Shown in pieces: positions 7,494 to 16,341 of a stretch of 64,000 nucleotides of DNA. Every line of letters begins with the position of its first letter. Positions within the stretch are counted from its first letter, which is position 1. Source of the DNA: an uncultured Ruminococcus sp. (GTDB taxonomy: Bacteria; Bacillota; Clostridia; Oscillospirales; Acutalibacteraceae); NCBI GenBank assembly GCA_902793125.1, contig CADBCC010000003.1, positions 104,478 to 168,477 of the forward strand. The letters run 5' to 3'. The notes beneath the pieces were generated by a model. It made no database searches and was not told the DNA's origin. It worked only from the letters and a program-made list of their open reading frames with translations. Position numbers and translations under genes: made by a program.

Positions 7494-9194
7494 ATGCTAA
7501 AAGGTATAGCCGCTTCCGAAGGTATCGGAATCGGCAAAGTTATGATAATAGAGGATAATACCCTCGAGTACACTCCTAAAACAGTATCGGATACCGACGC
7601 GGAACTTCAGCGGTTCAGAAACGCGGTAGACGCGTTCTGCGACGAAACAATGGAGCAGGCGGAATCCGTTAAAAAAACCGCGGGCGAAAAAGAAGCCGAA
7701 ATCCTTATGGGCCATATTTATATGATGAAAGACCCCGGAATGGTCGGCTCAATGGAAGCCCAGATTACAGGCGGACAATGCGCCGAAGCAGCTTTGGAAC
7801 AAGTTTGCGATATGTTTATTGAAGCCTTTTCGTCAACCGGCGACGAAGTTACCGCACAGCGCGCCGCGGATGTAAAGGACATCAAAACCGCGATTTTAAG
7901 CATACTTTTAGGAGTTAAGACCGTAAAAATCAGCGAAGCTCCCGCAGGAACGGTAATAGTAGCAAAAGAAGTTACTCCTTCGATGACAGCGGGAATTAAT
8001 AAAGATAAAATCGTAGGCATTATTACCGAGACGGGAAGCCAGACTTCCCACTCCGCGATTTTAGCGAGAGCACTCGAGATTCCCGCGGTATTAAGCGTTG
8101 AAAATTGCACAACAACTCTTTCCTCGGGCGAACAGGTTATCGCCGACGGAAGCGACGGAATTGTAATTACCGCTCCAAGCGAGGAACAAATCAACGAATA
8201 TACAACAAAACGCGACGCGTTCCTGCGCGAAAAAAGAGAACTCGAAAACTACCGCGGCAAAAAAACCCTTTCCGCGAGCGGCGAGGAATACGAGCTTTTC
8301 TGCAACATCGGAACTCCGAAGGACGCGACCAAAGCGATGGAAGCCGACGGCGAGGGCGTAGGACTTTTCAGAACAGAATTCTTATTTATGGACAGAAACG
8401 CCCTTCCGACCGAGGACGAACAGTTCGAGGCGTATAAGCAGGCGGCGCTGATTCTTAAAGGAAAAGGACTTATTATTAGAACTCTTGACATAGGCGGAGA
8501 TAAGGAAATCCCCTACCTCGGACTTGAAAAAGAAGAAAATCCGTTTATGGGATTCAGGGCAATCCGCTATTGCCTTAAAAACCGCGACCTGTTTAAATCC
8601 CAGCTTAAAGCCATCCTCAGAGCGAGCGCGTTCGGCGACATAAGAATTATGTTCCCGCTCATTACTGCGGTTGAGGAGCTTAGAGAAGGCAAAGCTTTAG
8701 TCGAGGAGGCTAAGTCCGATTTAAGAGCGTCGGGAATTGAATTCGACGAAAATATCAAAATCGGCGTTATGACTGAAACCGCGGCGTCGGGCGTTATCGC
8801 TCATCTGTTAGCGAAGGAATCCGACTTCTTCAGCATAGGCACAAACGACTTAACAGGCTATACTATGGCGGCTGACCGTGGAAACGGCGACGTCGCTTAT
8901 CTGTACTCACCGTTCCAGCCCAGCGTGCTTATGATGATAAAACGCATAATAAACTGCGCTAACGAGGCGGGTATTCCCGTAGGAATGTGCGGCGAAGCGG
9001 CTGCGAATCCGATGATGATTCCGCTTCTCATTTCGTTCGGTTTAACCGAGTTCAGCGTATCGGCTCCGTCGGTACTGAAAGTCCGCAAGAATATTGCCAA
9101 GTGGACAAAAGCCGAAGCCGATAAAGTAGCCGGGGATGTTATGAATATGGCTACGGAAAAAGAAATCGTAGATTATCTTAAAAACATAATTTAA
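7494..9194 (+). CDS. ptsI: PTS Enzyme I, phosphoenolpyruvate-protein phosphotransferase
   Basis: First enzyme of the PTS: takes phosphate from PEP and passes it to HPr. 566 residues from the ATG at 7494, chosen because AAAGGATG lies just upstream; an in-frame ATG at 7464 falls inside the repeat element. Active-site His186 lies in SQTSHSAILARA. The C-terminal PEP-binding barrel has GLFRTEFLFM, DIGGDK and the catalytic Cys region GMCGEAAANP. Ending the operon, it makes the locus a self-sufficient fructose uptake unit. Confidence 0.96.
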   Translation: MLKGIAASEGIGIGKVMIIEDNTLEYTPKTVSDTDAELQRFRNAVDAFCDETMEQAESVKKTAGEKEAEILMGHIYMMKDPGMVGSMEAQITGGQCAEAALEQVCDMFIEAFSSTGDEVTAQRAADVKDIKTAILSILLGVKTVKISEAPAGTVIVAKEVTPSMTAGINKDKIVGIITETGSQTSHSAILARALEIPAVLSVENCTTTLSSGEQVIADGSDGIVITAPSEEQINEYTTKRDAFLREKRELENYRGKKTLSASGEEYELFCNIGTPKDATKAMEADGEGVGLFRTEFLFMDRNALPTEDEQFEAYKQAALILKGKGLIIRTLDIGGDKEIPYLGLEKEENPFMGFRAIRYCLKNRDLFKSQLKAILRASAFGDIRIMFPLITAVEELREGKALVEEAKSDLRASGIEFDENIKIGVMTETAASGVIAHLLAKESDFFSIGTNDLTGYTMAADRGNGDVAYLYSPFQPSVLMMIKRIINCANEAGIPVGMCGEAAANPMMIPLLISFGLTEFSVSAPSVLKVRKNIAKWTKAEADKVAGDVMNMATEKEIVDYLKNII

Positions 9195-9208
9195 GCTGTT
9201 AAAATTTT

Positions 9209-9242
9209 GAGGGCGAACCGTTTGGTTCGCCCTCGTTTTTTT
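9209..9242 (+). terminator. Terminator of the fructose PTS operon
   Basis: Perfect stem GAGGGCGAACC/GGTTCGCCCTC followed by GTTTTTTTG on the plus strand. The convergent LRR gene ends three bases later and may share it. Confidence 0.88.
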
Positions 9243-9244
9243 GA

Positions 9245-9561
9245 TTATTTAACTTTAACTTTTACCGTCTTGGTAATTGTTTTAGCGTTGTAAAAAGAAT
9301 TGCCCGCGGCTTTTACGGTAACTTTAATCTTATAAATACCCTTCTTAGCCTTTTTCCACTTCTTGATTGTAATAACGCCCTTTGAGTTAATCTTTACAAG
9401 CTTACGGATTTTCTTTGTGATTCCGCTCTTTACCAACTTGTAAGTAACCTTACCCTGATTATCCTTAACGGTAATAGCTTTAACGGTCTGCGCTTTTTTC
9501 TTAAGCTTTTTAGCCTTAACCGTTTTAGTTTTAACCGTTACCTTAATCGGGTTATCTTTTT
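9245..9561 (-). repeat. Lysine-rich C-terminal module, copy 1
   Basis: Encodes the last about 105 residues of the LRR protein. By eye it matches the C-terminus of the secreted protein at 18054-18372 with 13 substitutions in 105 residues, and the DNA is also clearly alike. The module is very rich in Lys and beta-prone (KVTVK-type strands). Confidence 0.85.
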
Positions 9562-10735
9562 TAGTTGTTGCTTTTGGAGTTGAAGGAACGGGAATAGTTG
9601 GATGAGTCGGGTCGGTTACTACAGGAGGTGTAACATGCTCTGTAACTTCAGGAGTGGTTTCTATTGGTTCGGTAAATTTTGTTTCAGGGGGCTGTTGAAT
9701 ATCATTTACTTCAACCTCAAAAACATCAGGTGTTTCAACTTCTTCATATTTTACAACTATTTTTGTTGTTCCATTTTTTTCACCCATAATATATGGTTCA
9801 CTATTAATTACCCCTGGTTTGCTGCTTCTTCGTCCATAGCCTCTTGCTATTCCTGCATCTAATTCCGCATAGCTTTCAACATAAACATCAGAATTAAAAT
9901 AATACTTTTCTCCTATATTAAGATTAATCTTTTTGGTCACATTTGATAAAAAAGAATAACTGTAGAATGATATACCGTTTTCTTCTGCGTATTTTTGTAC
10001 CGTAGAGTTTTCGCTTGAAAAAATAGCGATTCCTAATTTTTTTCTTTCTCCACCATATAAGAATTGGTAGCCTATAGCTTTTTCCCCAATACTTTTTACA
10101 CTTTCAGGAATATTAAAATCAACTACAACATTTATAAAAGCTTCTTTTCCTATATATTCAACAGTATTTGGTATATTAATTCTATCAAAACCTACCGTAT
10201 ATACATCTTCACCTAATCCATCAAATGCAGAATCAGCAATTAGTTTTGTGCCATATTTTATATCATAGGATTTCGGAATACTACTATTTGTACCTACTAA
10301 ACATTTGCCGATATATAGAACTCCGTCTTCCCAATTGGATTTATTATCATAATAAGCCGTATCCAAAAATGCAAGTTTACCTATGCTCCTAACACTGTCG
10401 GAGATTATTATGCTCGTAAGGCTTGTACAGCAATAAAATGCATAACCACCTATACTTGTAACACTGTCGGGGATATTTACACTTGTAAGGCTTTCGCAGA
10501 ATTCAAACGCCTCTTCGCCAATACTCGTAACTTTTTTTCCATCGAGTTCAGACGGAATTTTTAATTCGGCAGCTGAGCCATAATAACCTTTTATCGAGAT
10601 TGTTCCATCCTCAAGAGCAGTATAACTATAGTCCCCGCTTGTTTCCGCGTTCGCTGTAAGCGGTACGATTGTAAATACACTTATAAGCATCAGCGCCGCT
10701 AATACAATACTTACTGATTTTTTTAATATTCTCAT
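9245..10735 (-). CDS. Secreted BspA-type leucine-rich-repeat protein with lysine-rich C-terminus
   Basis: Predicted surface protein of unknown ligand, 496 residues from the ATG at 10735, which follows CTTAGGAGGGAA; the longer frame to 10777 adds 14 residues without support. A signal peptide covers about residues 1-30 (RILKKS, hydrophobic core, TANAE). Residues about 45-255 hold BspA-like repeats (pattern VTSIGxxAFxxCxSLTSVxIPDSV). Next comes a domain with Ig-like strands, a Pro/Thr linker (about 355-390) and the basic 105-residue module shared with the protein at 18054. No LPXTG or dockerin is visible, so the basic module may be the cell-wall or substrate anchor. Roles in adhesion are known for BspA relatives; here the role is inferred. 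Confidence 0.85.
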   Translation of the reverse strand: MRILKKSVSIVLAALMLISVFTIVPLTANAETSGDYSYTALEDGTISIKGYYGSAAELKIPSELDGKKVTSIGEEAFEFCESLTSVNIPDSVTSIGGYAFYCCTSLTSIIISDSVRSIGKLAFLDTAYYDNKSNWEDGVLYIGKCLVGTNSSIPKSYDIKYGTKLIADSAFDGLGEDVYTVGFDRINIPNTVEYIGKEAFINVVVDFNIPESVKSIGEKAIGYQFLYGGERKKLGIAIFSSENSTVQKYAEENGISFYSYSFLSNVTKKINLNIGEKYYFNSDVYVESYAELDAGIARGYGRRSSKPGVINSEPYIMGEKNGTTKIVVKYEEVETPDVFEVEVNDIQQPPETKFTEPIETTPEVTEHVTPPVVTDPTHPTIPVPSTPKATTKKDNPIKVTVKTKTVKAKKLKKKAQTVKAITVKDNQGKVTYKLVKSGITKKIRKLVKINSKGVITIKKWKKAKKGIYKIKVTVKAAGNSFYNAKTITKTVKVKVK

Positions 10736-10833
10736 AGATTTCCCTCCTAAGAATTTTATATAGTAATATTTTACCACATTAAGGAGAAAAATACTTCACA
10801 AATTTTCGTTGCAATAATTGTGCATTTTCACGA

Positions 10834-10859
10834 TAAAAAGCTGCCGCTTTCGCGACAGC
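10834..10859 (-). terminator. Terminator of the response regulator/kinase operon
   Basis: Hairpin GCTGTCGC-GAAA-GCGGCAGC (one mismatch) on the minus strand followed by TTTTTATCG, just after the histidine kinase stop. Confidence 0.8.
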
Positions 10860-10868
10860 CTGTCTATG

Positions 10869-12386
10869 TTAAATTATATCCATCTCGAACCAGAATACCG
10901 AGCCCGAACCCTGCTTGCTTTTAACGCCGTATTTAGCGCCGTGGAGGTCGAGAATATTCTTAACAATCGAAAGTCCGAGACCTGTGCCGATAACTCCGCG
11001 CTTGTGCTCCTTATCGACCTTATAATATCTATCCCAGATATACTCTAATTTATCCTCGGGTATACCCTCGCCGTGGTCCTCAACCTCAATCCTCACGCGT
11101 TTATCGTTCGCCTTCTGGGTAACGATTACGGTTTTATCCTCGCCGCAGTGGTTTATCGCGTTGTTGATAAAGTTGTAAATAACCTGACCGAGTTTGATTC
11201 TGTCCGCGTTTACGTAGACGTTCTTATCGAACTTAAAGCTGAGGTTATAGCCCTCCTGCTCAACAAGCTTCGTATAACGGCGGAAGATTTCGTTTATCTC
11301 GTCTGTGATGCAGACCTGCTCGGTTTCGAGCTCAATCGCTCCCGACTGCAGCTTAGACAAATCGAGCATATCGTTAACGAGACTCGAAAGGCGGTTTGCC
11401 TCGTCGATAATAACCTGAACGTTCTCGGGAGTGTTCTCTCCCGGAAGGTCGCGTATAACCTCGCCGTAGCCCGTTATCATAGTAAGCGGAGTTCTTAAAT
11501 CGTGGGAGACATTCGCGATAAGCTCCTGCCTTAAATTATCGGTTTTCTGCAGCTCATCTCTCGTGAGATTCAAAGTATCGCTGAGCTCGTTAGCCTCGAG
11601 ATAACCGCGGCTGTTAAACTCAACATTATAATTTCTCCGAGCAAGCTGTTTTATCGTTGTATTGATTTCAACGAGCGGACGAGAAATTCTTTTCGATACC
11701 AAAAACGCTAAAACTATAGCGAAAAGGATAAATATCACGCTTACAAAAATAAGCTGAATACGGATTGTATTTATTACCGTATCAACAGGCGTAATCATCG
11801 CCGTAACAAGCACAAAGCGCTCATCGTCGCCGCTTAGCTTTAAAACTTCGGCGTAAATAAGATTTTCAATCCGTCGGTTGTTTCTTCTTATTCTGAAATC
11901 GCCGCCGTTCATTATCTCATCAAAAGAAGCTTCAATATTATCTAATCCCCTAACGCTGACGTTGTCTTCCTCAACGTACGAAGAATTAATATATTTTCCG
12001 CTGTGGTCTTTCGCGAGTCTGTAGAAAGAATATACCCTGTGCATATTTATATCACGAAGTCCCGACGGATTATTAAACTCGCTTACGTATTCTTTTGTCA
12101 TAATCTCGTCGCTGGAATCGTAGACAAAAACGCTCATTTCGTTTTCTCTTGAGATACTGTTAACGACGTCGCTTACATTTTTACCGCTTTTTATCGCGTC
12201 GGTTATTTCACCCGCGCAAGTCTGCACCTGAGCCTGTCTTATAAGCGTATAGCAGGTATCGAGAAACGCTATCTGAAACACCCACAAAAACACAAGCATA
12301 GCCGCCGAAAAAGCTATAAAATAGATACTAAGCTTATACCTCAGCGGTAAGCTTCTCCAGCGGGACAATTTATCAGTTTGTTTCAA
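10869..12386 (-). CDS. Membrane sensor histidine kinase, EnvZ/PhoR type
   Basis: 505 residues. Two membrane segments (about 19-40 and 205-230) flank an extracytoplasmic sensor of about 165 residues. A HAMP linker follows (SKRISRPLVEINTTI). The DHp helix carries the phospho-accepting His295 in ANVSHDLRTPLTMI. The ATPase domain has N (FINNAINHC), G1 (DHGEGIP) and G2 (GTGLGLSIVKNI) boxes. It overlaps the regulator gene upstream by 14 bp, so the two are translated together. The signal is unknown; neighbouring surface-protein genes suggest an envelope stimulus, but that is only inference. Confidence 0.93.
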   Translation of the reverse strand: MKQTDKLSRWRSLPLRYKLSIYFIAFSAAMLVFLWVFQIAFLDTCYTLIRQAQVQTCAGEITDAIKSGKNVSDVVNSISRENEMSVFVYDSSDEIMTKEYVSEFNNPSGLRDINMHRVYSFYRLAKDHSGKYINSSYVEEDNVSVRGLDNIEASFDEIMNGGDFRIRRNNRRIENLIYAEVLKLSGDDERFVLVTAMITPVDTVINTIRIQLIFVSVIFILFAIVLAFLVSKRISRPLVEINTTIKQLARRNYNVEFNSRGYLEANELSDTLNLTRDELQKTDNLRQELIANVSHDLRTPLTMITGYGEVIRDLPGENTPENVQVIIDEANRLSSLVNDMLDLSKLQSGAIELETEQVCITDEINEIFRRYTKLVEQEGYNLSFKFDKNVYVNADRIKLGQVIYNFINNAINHCGEDKTVIVTQKANDKRVRIEVEDHGEGIPEDKLEYIWDRYYKVDKEHKRGVIGTGLGLSIVKNILDLHGAKYGVKSKQGSGSVFWFEMDII

Positions 12387-13050
12387 AACGATAACCTACC
12401 CCTCGAAGCGTAACAATGCATTTGCTGTATTCGCCGAGCGATTTTCTCAACAGCTTTATATGTGTATCAAGAGTTCTTTCGTCGCCGAAAAAGTCATATC
12501 CCCAGACTTCGGAAATAAGTTTTTCTCTTGTAAGGGCGATTCCCTTGTTTTTAACCATATAGAAAAACAGTTCATACTCTTTCGGTGTCATCTCGGCGCG
12601 TACGCCGTCTATAGTAACAATTCTCGCGGAAAAGTCCACGGTTAAACCCTTGTAGGTAAAAACATCTTTTTCGCCTTCATCAGCCTTACCCTCGGAACGC
12701 TTTATAACCGCGTTAACACGCATCATAAGCTCTTTGGGAGAAAACGGCTTAACAACGTAGTCGTCCGAGCCCAGCTCGAAGCCGTGGATTTTATCATATT
12801 CCTCGCCGCGCGCCGAAAGCATAATAACAGGTGTATTTGAAAATTTTCTTATTTCTCTGCACGCTGAAAAACCATCGAGCTCCGGCATCATAACGTCCAT
12901 AATAATCAGGTCATAATTATTTTTTCGGCACACTTCGATAGCCTGCATACCGTCTCCGGCTTCTTCAACGGTATGTCCCTCAAATTCAGCGTACTTTCTT
13001 ATAAGTTCGCGGATTCTCGCTTCGTCATCTACTACTAAAAGCTTGCTCAT
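12373..13050 (-). CDS. OmpR/PhoB-family response regulator
   Basis: 225 residues. The N-terminal receiver has acidic pocket VVDDE, phosphorylation site Asp52 in IIMDVMMPELDG, a conserved Ser in VIMLSARG and Lys in VVKPFSPKEL. The C-terminal winged helix (about 125-225) ends in RGVGYRFE, typical of OmpR-type DNA binding. TGAGGAGGAA-like sequence precedes the ATG. It is the first gene of the operon with the kinase downstream. It is probably autoregulated, like most of the family; no direct repeats were identified. Confidence 0.94.
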   Translation of the reverse strand: MSKLLVVDDEARIRELIRKYAEFEGHTVEEAGDGMQAIEVCRKNNYDLIIMDVMMPELDGFSACREIRKFSNTPVIMLSARGEEYDKIHGFELGSDDYVVKPFSPKELMMRVNAVIKRSEGKADEGEKDVFTYKGLTVDFSARIVTIDGVRAEMTPKEYELFFYMVKNKGIALTREKLISEVWGYDFFGDERTLDTHIKLLRKSLGEYSKCIVTLRGVGYRFETN

Positions 13051-13216
13051 ATTTTTTCCTCCTCGCTTATCAGTCCTCGTTAAGTTTTTCTATCCTTAAA
13101 AAGCCTGATACTTATAGCTGTATTTAATATAAGTTATTATTGTGAAAACTATATGTTAAAAAATAAAACAATATATGATTACTATACCACATTTTTAATG
13201 ATTTTTAAAGAAGCAA

Positions 13217-13245
13217 TTGATTTAAAACTAAAAATGTTTTATAAT
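13217..13245 (+). promoter_or_regulatory. Promoter of the fumarase operon
   Basis: TTGATT (13217-13222), 17-bp spacer and TATAAT (13240-13245), 28 bp before the fumarase alpha start, with AAGGAG in between. Confidence 0.7.
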
Positions 13246-13273
13246 AATTCTGATATTTTTTAAGGAGAAGAGT

Positions 13274-14122
13274 ATGGAAACAAGAATAATAAAAGCTCAG
13301 GAAATTACCGATACGGTAAAAAAGCTTTTTACGGACTGCAATTACTTTATCGGCGACGATATTTTATCAGCGCTAAAAAACGCTTATAACACCGAAGAAA
13401 ACGAAACCGCGAAAAGCGTGCTTTCACAGATTATAGAAAACGATAATTTAGCCGCAGAAGAAGAAATACCGATGTGTCAGGATACGGGAATGGCGGTGCT
13501 TTTTGTTGAATACGGCGATAAAGTCGCAATCAACGGAGATTTTGAGCAAGCGGTTCAGGAAGGCGTAAGAAAGGCTTATATCGACGGCTATCTCAGAAAA
13601 AGCGTTGTAGACGACCCTGTTTTTGAGCGAATCAACACAAAAGATAACACCCCCGCGATTATCCACACAAAAATAGTTCCGGGCGATAAAATAAAATTTA
13701 CCGCGGGAGGCAAAGGCTTCGGCAGCGAGAATATGTCCGCTGTAAAAATGCTCACGCCCTCTTACGGAGTCGAGGGAGTTAAAAGCTTTATTCTTGATAC
13801 CGTAAAAACCGCGGGTCCCAATCCTTGTCCCCCGATTGTTGTCGGCGTCGGAATAGGCGGTACTTTCGAGCGCGCTGCTCAGCTCGCCAAGAAAGCGACC
13901 TTCAGAAGAATTGATACCGAAAATCCCGACAGCCGTTACGCCGATTTGGAGCGCGAGCTCTTAGACGAGATTAATAAAATGGGCTTTGGCCCCGCGGGGC
14001 TCGGCGGAAAGACCTGCGCTCTCGGGGTGAATATCGAAACCTCGCCGACTCACATCGCGGGTATGCCTGTAGCCGTAAACATCTGCTGTCACGCGGCAAG
14101 ACACAAAAGCGCCGAAATATAA
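13274..14122 (+). CDS. fumA: Class I fumarate hydratase, alpha subunit
   Basis: Catalytic Fe-S half of the two-subunit oxygen-sensitive fumarase that interconverts fumarate and malate. 282 residues, normal for the split form. Three cysteines likely to hold the 4Fe-4S cluster are seen in [25 protein letters not shown] and KTCALGVN. The beta subunit starts 10 bp downstream with its own AAGGAGA. The related L(+)-tartrate dehydratase TtdA has the same architecture and cannot be fully excluded from sequence, but fumarase is the usual assignment in Clostridia. Confidence 0.9.
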   Translation: METRIIKAQEITDTVKKLFTDCNYFIGDDILSALKNAYNTEENETAKSVLSQIIENDNLAAEEEIPMCQDTGMAVLFVEYGDKVAINGDFEQAVQEGVRKAYIDGYLRKSVVDDPVFERINTKDNTPAIIHTKIVPGDKIKFTAGGKGFGSENMSAVKMLTPSYGVEGVKSFILDTVKTAGPNPCPPIVVGVGIGGTFERAAQLAKKATFRRIDTENPDSRYADLERELLDEINKMGFGPAGLGGKTCALGVNIETSPTHIAGMPVAVNICCHAARHKSAEI

Positions 14123-14132
14123 GGAGAAAGGT

Positions 14133-14657
14133 ATGAAAAAAATAACGCTTCCTCTTAAAGACGAGGATATTAAAAATCTTAAAGCGGGCGAAAGCGTGCT
14201 TTTAAGCGGAGCTCTTATTACAGGACGCGACGCGGCCCACAAACGGCTTTTTGAGCTCGCCGAAAAGGGTGAAAGCCTGCCCGTAGATATAGCGGGAGAA
14301 ACAATTTATTATGTCGGCCCCGCTCCCGCAAAACCCGGTTACGCCGTAGGTCCCGCAGGCCCGACCTCAAGCTACAGAATGGACAAATACACCCCGAAAC
14401 TTTTGGATATGGGGCTTAAAGGAATGATAGGCAAAGGCATCCGTAACAGCGAGGTCAAAGAGGCGATAGTCCGCAACCGCGCGGTTTATTTCGCGGCAAT
14501 CGGCGGAGCTGCCGCGCTTATAGCGAAAAGCATTAAAAAAACCGAGCCCATATGTTACGAGGATTTGGGCACAGAATCTATACGACGATATTATGTTGAA
14601 GATTTTCCCTGTGTAGTCGCGGTTGACTGCAACGGAAATGACGTTTACGATAAATAA
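14133..14657 (+). CDS. fumB: Class I fumarate hydratase, beta subunit
   Basis: Partner of the preceding alpha subunit, completing the active site. 174 residues. Family features include the N-terminal LKAGESVLLSGALITGRDAAH and the central GPAGPTSSYRMDKYTP stretch; the first is split here only for reading and runs from about residue 16 to 38. Its stop is followed directly by a strong terminator, so the operon consists of the two subunits only. Confidence 0.9.
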   Translation: MKKITLPLKDEDIKNLKAGESVLLSGALITGRDAAHKRLFELAEKGESLPVDIAGETIYYVGPAPAKPGYAVGPAGPTSSYRMDKYTPKLLDMGLKGMIGKGIRNSEVKEAIVRNRAVYFAAIGGAAALIAKSIKKTEPICYEDLGTESIRRYYVEDFPCVVAVDCNGNDVYDK

Positions 14658-14670
14658 GACATTTTAAAAA

Positions 14671-14695
14671 GGCGGTTCGATTGAACCGCCTTTTT
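14671..14695 (+). terminator. Terminator of the fumarase operon
   Basis: Stem GGCGGTTC/GAACCGCC followed by TTTTT. The mirrored A-run on its left lets it also act for the convergent peptide gene. Confidence 0.88.
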
Positions 14696-14711
14696 CAGTT
14701 TGGATTAAGAA

Positions 14712-14834
14712 TCAGTCATCGGGTACTTCGTTTTCATCTTTGCCGATTTCGCCGTCACTGCCGCCGCTACAGACAATAACGTCATCCGTACTGTATTTTA
14801 CTTCTTCAAATTCAGGGGAAATATACTTTTTCAT
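14712..14834 (-). CDS. 40-residue peptide gene, acidic with a CSGG motif
   Basis: Small ORF below the usual length cut-off: MKKYISPEF at the start, then EEVKYSTDDVIVCSGG, a Gly/Asp/Glu tail and TGA. The ATG lies 6 bp after the stop of the cohesin-like gene and an AAGAGAA ribosome site overlaps that stop, so it is probably co-translated. The layout MKKY-x-P-E, hydrophobic DVI, then Cys/Ser/Gly resembles short peptides often seen in Clostridia, some of which look like precursors of modified peptides. No modifying enzyme or transporter is adjacent. Function unknown; the single Cys, the GG and the strongly acidic end are its features. Confidence 0.6.
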   Translation of the reverse strand: MKKYISPEFEEVKYSTDDVIVCSGGSDGEIGKDENEVPDD

Positions 14835-14840
14835 TTTCTC

Positions 14841-16274
14841 TTAATTCATTATATCATAGGGAGTTATTTGTTCGAAGTCGCTTACAATAATTGTCCCGTT
14901 CGACTTTACAACATAAGCGTAGAAATACAGGTTCAGATCCTGAGTAACTTTAGAAGTTGAAATATACGGAGCGTAAATAAACTGATATTGTCCCGAGCTG
15001 TTAGCGAGACCGACCGAGGAATTGTGCACGGCTATACCGTTTGTCGCTCTCGCGGTACCCGAAGTAACTTCCTGAACCGCCGCTTTTATATCGTCCTTAT
15101 CCTGCTCGGAAGTAGCGAACGCGACGCCCATTCTCTCGTAATCGTCGTCAACCTTAGCTGTCGCTAAAAGTTCCATCATAACATTTTCTTCGCTTACGGA
15201 AAGCTCGTTATAGAAAACCGAGGCAAACTCGTCGGCTTTGGATTTAGTCGGGTCGGTTTGGATTTCCATATCTCCCGTTACAAAAAACTTGAATTTGGTT
15301 CCGACGGCGACAACTTTACCGTTAACAATAAATCCTGCTTCTTCTTCGGTTTCAATTGTTTCAATATCAAGGTAATGATGATTTGAATACCATTCGCCGT
15401 TTACAGTAACAGTATAATCTCTTTCTTCACCGTCAAGCTGAACTTCCACCGTATCAGCATCTTTAAATTCAGCGTCGTTGATATAATAATTATAACTCGG
15501 ATTTTTTATATTGGGCATACAAGTGTACGCAAGATCCCATGCTTCCTTTTCCTCGGCAGATGAATATGTACGGGTCAGCGAAGTATCTTCTTTACCGTTG
15601 TTATAATAATAAATAACCGTATAATTATTTACCGCGGGTTCTGTAGTCGGAGCCTCTGTAGGAGCTTCTGTGGGTTCTTCCGTAGGCGCTTGTGTAGGCG
15701 CTTCGGTAGGAGCCTCTGTGGGCTCTTCCGTAGGAGCTTCGGTAGCGGGAGCTGTAGTCGGGTCCGTATAGCTTTGGTCGGGATTATCGAGGCTTACAAA
15801 TCCGCTCGAAATTACCCGGTCGTCTACAACATTCTGATAGAAATAATCAAGGTTAGAATCGCTGATATGGCGAAGCGCCATTTCCTGTGTATAGAATTCA
15901 GCGACAGTTGTTTTTATATCGGACTTATTGTATTCGCCGTTAACGTTGAATTCTATTGTAATAAGCGCGGCTCCTCCTGAAAAATCATATCCGCTGAGAT
16001 TCGAGCCGTCAAAATCAATTACTCCGTTATTTTCTCCGCAAAAATCACCGGAAGTAATCATCTGCATTGATTTAACGCTTAAAGCGGAAGGATAAGTAAC
16101 ATTACCCTCAAACCCTACGACCTTATCTCCTTCGGCAACATCGCAGGAAATCATATATTTGTAAGTTATAGTATCTCCCTCAACTGCTGTAACGGAAGTT
16201 GCGATACATACGGTTGAGATTATTAACAGCAAAGTTAAAATAATAGATACAAGGCTTTTTAAATGCAGTTTCAT
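14841..16274 (-). CDS. Secreted cohesin-like protein with Thr-Glu-Ala-Pro linker
   Basis: 477 residues. A signal peptide covers about 1-31. Residues about 32-160 look like a cohesin or related beta-sandwich: VVGFEGNVTYPSALSV, a GENNGVIDFDGSN strand-turn, then AALITIEFNV. A linker of repeated EAPTEEPT/EAPTQAPT units spans about 170-215. The C-terminal 260 residues form one or two domains I do not recognise, rich in Asp/Glu and Tyr. No dockerin, sortase motif or catalytic signature is seen. The cohesin likeness suggests a scaffold or adaptor role at the surface, as in ruminococcal cellulosomes and amylosomes; this is tentative. CTAGGAGG-like AGGAGGAAT precedes the start. Confidence 0.72.
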   Translation of the reverse strand: MKLHLKSLVSIILTLLLIISTVCIATSVTAVEGDTITYKYMISCDVAEGDKVVGFEGNVTYPSALSVKSMQMITSGDFCGENNGVIDFDGSNLSGYDFSGGAALITIEFNVNGEYNKSDIKTTVAEFYTQEMALRHISDSNLDYFYQNVVDDRVISSGFVSLDNPDQSYTDPTTAPATEAPTEEPTEAPTEAPTQAPTEEPTEAPTEAPTTEPAVNNYTVIYYYNNGKEDTSLTRTYSSAEEKEAWDLAYTCMPNIKNPSYNYYINDAEFKDADTVEVQLDGEERDYTVTVNGEWYSNHHYLDIETIETEEEAGFIVNGKVVAVGTKFKFFVTGDMEIQTDPTKSKADEFASVFYNELSVSEENVMMELLATAKVDDDYERMGVAFATSEQDKDDIKAAVQEVTSGTARATNGIAVHNSSVGLANSSGQYQFIYAPYISTSKVTQDLNLYFYAYVVKSNGTIIVSDFEQITPYDIMN

Positions 16275-16341
16275 TGGTATTCCTCCTAAAAAGTCTATAT
16301 ATAGTTATCATACTATATAATTAAAAAATTTGCAATAATTT

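Noticed and set aside
8105-8437. Plus-strand ORF of 110 Arg-rich residues inside ptsI
   Set aside because: Out-of-frame shadow of ptsI, whose motifs are intact across the region.
15640-15780. Short-period repeats that could be mistaken for a CRISPR array
   Set aside because: They are in-frame Thr-Glu-Ala-Pro codon repeats of the linker in the cohesin-like protein, with no spacers.
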